This document shows positions 32,989 to 33,998 of a stretch of 33,998 nt of DNA, piece by piece (position 1 is the first letter of the stretch; the number at the start of each line of letters is the position of its first letter). Under the pieces are notes generated by a model. It was not told where the DNA came from. It worked only from the letters and a program-made list of their open reading frames with translations, and did no database searches. The position numbers and the translations under genes were made by a program. Source of the DNA: Mariprofundus sp. (lineage in GTDB: Bacteria > Pseudomonadota > Zetaproteobacteria > Mariprofundales > Mariprofundaceae); contig JAJFLF010000038.1 of NCBI GenBank assembly GCA_021772845.1, positions 1-33,998 on the forward strand, written 5' to 3'.

Positions 32989-33450
32989 TTATTTATAGAA
33001 CTCCAGAGCCTTGCTCACAGCAGCATAATCTTCCGGAGTAAACTGCCCCTTATGAAACACATACTGCTGCTTTGCACCAGCATCATCCACACCAGTCAAA
33101 CCAAATGACTTACCTGCCTTATCAGAAAAGTAGCGTAGATTTTTCATCAACAGGCGACGCTTACCATTTTTAAGACGGAACGTAATTTGCTCTTTACGCA
33201 CATCCAGGGCCACCGGCACAGAAGGCAACAACAGCAAGCGACGGAAAATACGTCCACCACCAACCAGCAGGAAAAAGAAACCAAGGAACATCAAACCCTG
33301 GCCCATCCACTGATCGTCAGTCCCATACCAAACTTTCAAACCCCACAGAATCAGGAATAATACAGTCGGCACATAGAGTAAGAGGTCCCAGAAGATACCA
33401 GTCTTGTCGGGATGCAACTCACATGTAACTTCTCTCCACGACTTAGCCAT
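32989..33450 (-). CDS. Two-helix membrane protein with soluble C-terminal domain
   Basis: Not recognised. 153 residues from the ATG at 33450: two membrane helices (about 19-40 and 47-65) followed by a beta-rich basic domain (about 75-150, with KEQITFRLKNGKRRLLMKNL), loosely like bacterial PH-type domains. An ATG at 33459 is also in frame, but GGGAGA lies eight bases before 33450 and directly abuts the upstream one. It overlaps the end of the thioredoxin-like gene by eight bases, so they are coupled. Confidence 0.65.
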   Translation of the reverse strand: MAKSWREVTCELHPDKTGIFWDLLLYVPTVLFLILWGLKVWYGTDDQWMGQGLMFLGFFFLLVGGGRIFRRLLLLPSVPVALDVRKEQITFRLKNGKRRLLMKNLRYFSDKAGKSFGLTGVDDAGAKQQYVFHKGQFTPEDYAAVSKALEFYK

Positions 33451-33970
33451 CCTTGCCATCTCCCATCAGCCTCTTCAACACAGGCATCATTTCACTATAC
33501 AACATTCGACCCGGAGCAATGTGATGCACTTTGCCTTGACCATTAATCACAAACGTCCATGGCTCACCACGCACCTGAAAAGCATCATACGCCTCTGGAT
33601 TATAATATTGATCCATGTGCAGGAAGATTATCTGCTCTTCATACGTCTCCATCACCACTTTCAACATCTGTAACTGCTGATCACATTGCGTACAATGACC
33701 CGGCGTTGCAAACTCCATGATGATTGGCTTGCCTGTTTTCAACGCATCATCAAAAGATAACTGATACATACGAGGATCAGGATAACGATAACTGGTGATT
33801 TTGGACATATCACCACCAACATCAGCCAGTGTTTTTGTCCTTAGCGAAGGTACTTCCTGCCCAACAGTAAACACGCCGCCGCCACCAACACTAAAATCCA
33901 TATCACACGCAGCTACTAACAACAGAGGTGACATCAATAGCAGCAGGGCCAACCTTCTTAGATGAGACAT
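33443..33970 (-). CDS. Thioredoxin-fold lipoprotein
   Basis: 175 residues with a lipoprotein signal (LLLVAACDMD, lipid Cys at about 22) and a thioredoxin-like domain: PIIMEFATPGHCTQCDQQ holds the CxxC pair (Cys93, Cys96, intervening Thr-Gln), and GEPWTFVINGQGKVHHIAPG supplies the strand and turn near the cis-Pro position. It is probably a periplasm-facing thiol-disulfide or electron-transfer protein, perhaps for cytochrome maturation. AAGGG before the ATG pair favours 33970 over 33973. Genes upstream lie outside the window. Confidence 0.8.
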   Translation of the reverse strand: MSHLRRLALLLLMSPLLLVAACDMDFSVGGGGVFTVGQEVPSLRTKTLADVGGDMSKITSYRYPDPRMYQLSFDDALKTGKPIIMEFATPGHCTQCDQQLQMLKVVMETYEEQIIFLHMDQYYNPEAYDAFQVRGEPWTFVINGQGKVHHIAPGRMLYSEMMPVLKRLMGDGKDG

Positions 33971-33998
33971 CATTACCCTTTATCCCTATTTTTACAGG

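Overview
The window is a moderate-G+C stretch of a Gram-negative, flagellated, aerobically respiring bacterium. The gene content and order (LpxI instead of LpxH between lpxA and lpxB, flhB-flhA-flhF-flhG-fliA, and a divergent cbb3-type oxidase surrounded by cytochromes) suggest a proteobacterium. My best guess is a relative of the microaerophilic iron-oxidising Zetaproteobacteria (Mariprofundus/Ghiorsea-like). That placement is recalled pattern, not a computed phylogeny. No rRNA, tRNA, CRISPR array, insertion sequence or phage gene is visible, and no stretch over 300 bases lacks a gene.

Region 1 (1-12958, + strand) is the conserved translation / isoprenoid / envelope cluster: end of tsf, pyrH, frr, uppS, cdsA, dxr, rseP, bamA, skp, lpxD, fabZ, lpxA, lpxI, lpxB. 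Many junctions are stop/start overlaps (TGATG, ATGA, TAATG). The genes supply undecaprenyl and isoprenoid precursors, CDP-diacylglycerol, outer-membrane protein assembly and the early steps of lipid A.

Region 2 (12982-19676, - strand) is a flagellar operon read flhB, flhA, flhF, flhG, a 71-aa membrane protein, fliA and a DUF2802/SwrB-like protein. A good sigma-54 (-24/-12) promoter candidate lies upstream of flhB. FlhB carries NPTR instead of the NPTH self-cleavage motif, and the FlhF/FlhG pair has unusual GTPase-switch motifs.

Region 3 (19923-32482, - strand) is a respiratory supercluster. Its upstream unit (32482 to 28749) encodes an 87-aa and a 35-aa membrane protein, CcoN, a long CcoO, a CcoP-like protein with no haem domain, and a 44-aa CcoQ-like peptide. 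It ends at a strong terminator (28698-28727). The next run (28645 to 19923) encodes a CcoS-like protein, three monohaem c-type cytochromes, several unrecognised membrane proteins, a membrane-anchored SUMF/FGE-fold protein, an MFS/aminopropyltransferase-like fusion, a CcoG-like 4Fe-4S protein and a FixH/YtkA-like lipoprotein. The arrangement looks like a non-canonical cbb3 oxidase in which the CcoP dihaem arm has been replaced by separate cytochromes. This is the most interesting part of the window.

Region 4 (32483-33998) has a divergent promoter region, a small membrane protein on the + strand, a very strong bidirectional terminator, and a - strand pair encoding a thioredoxin-fold lipoprotein and a two-helix membrane protein.
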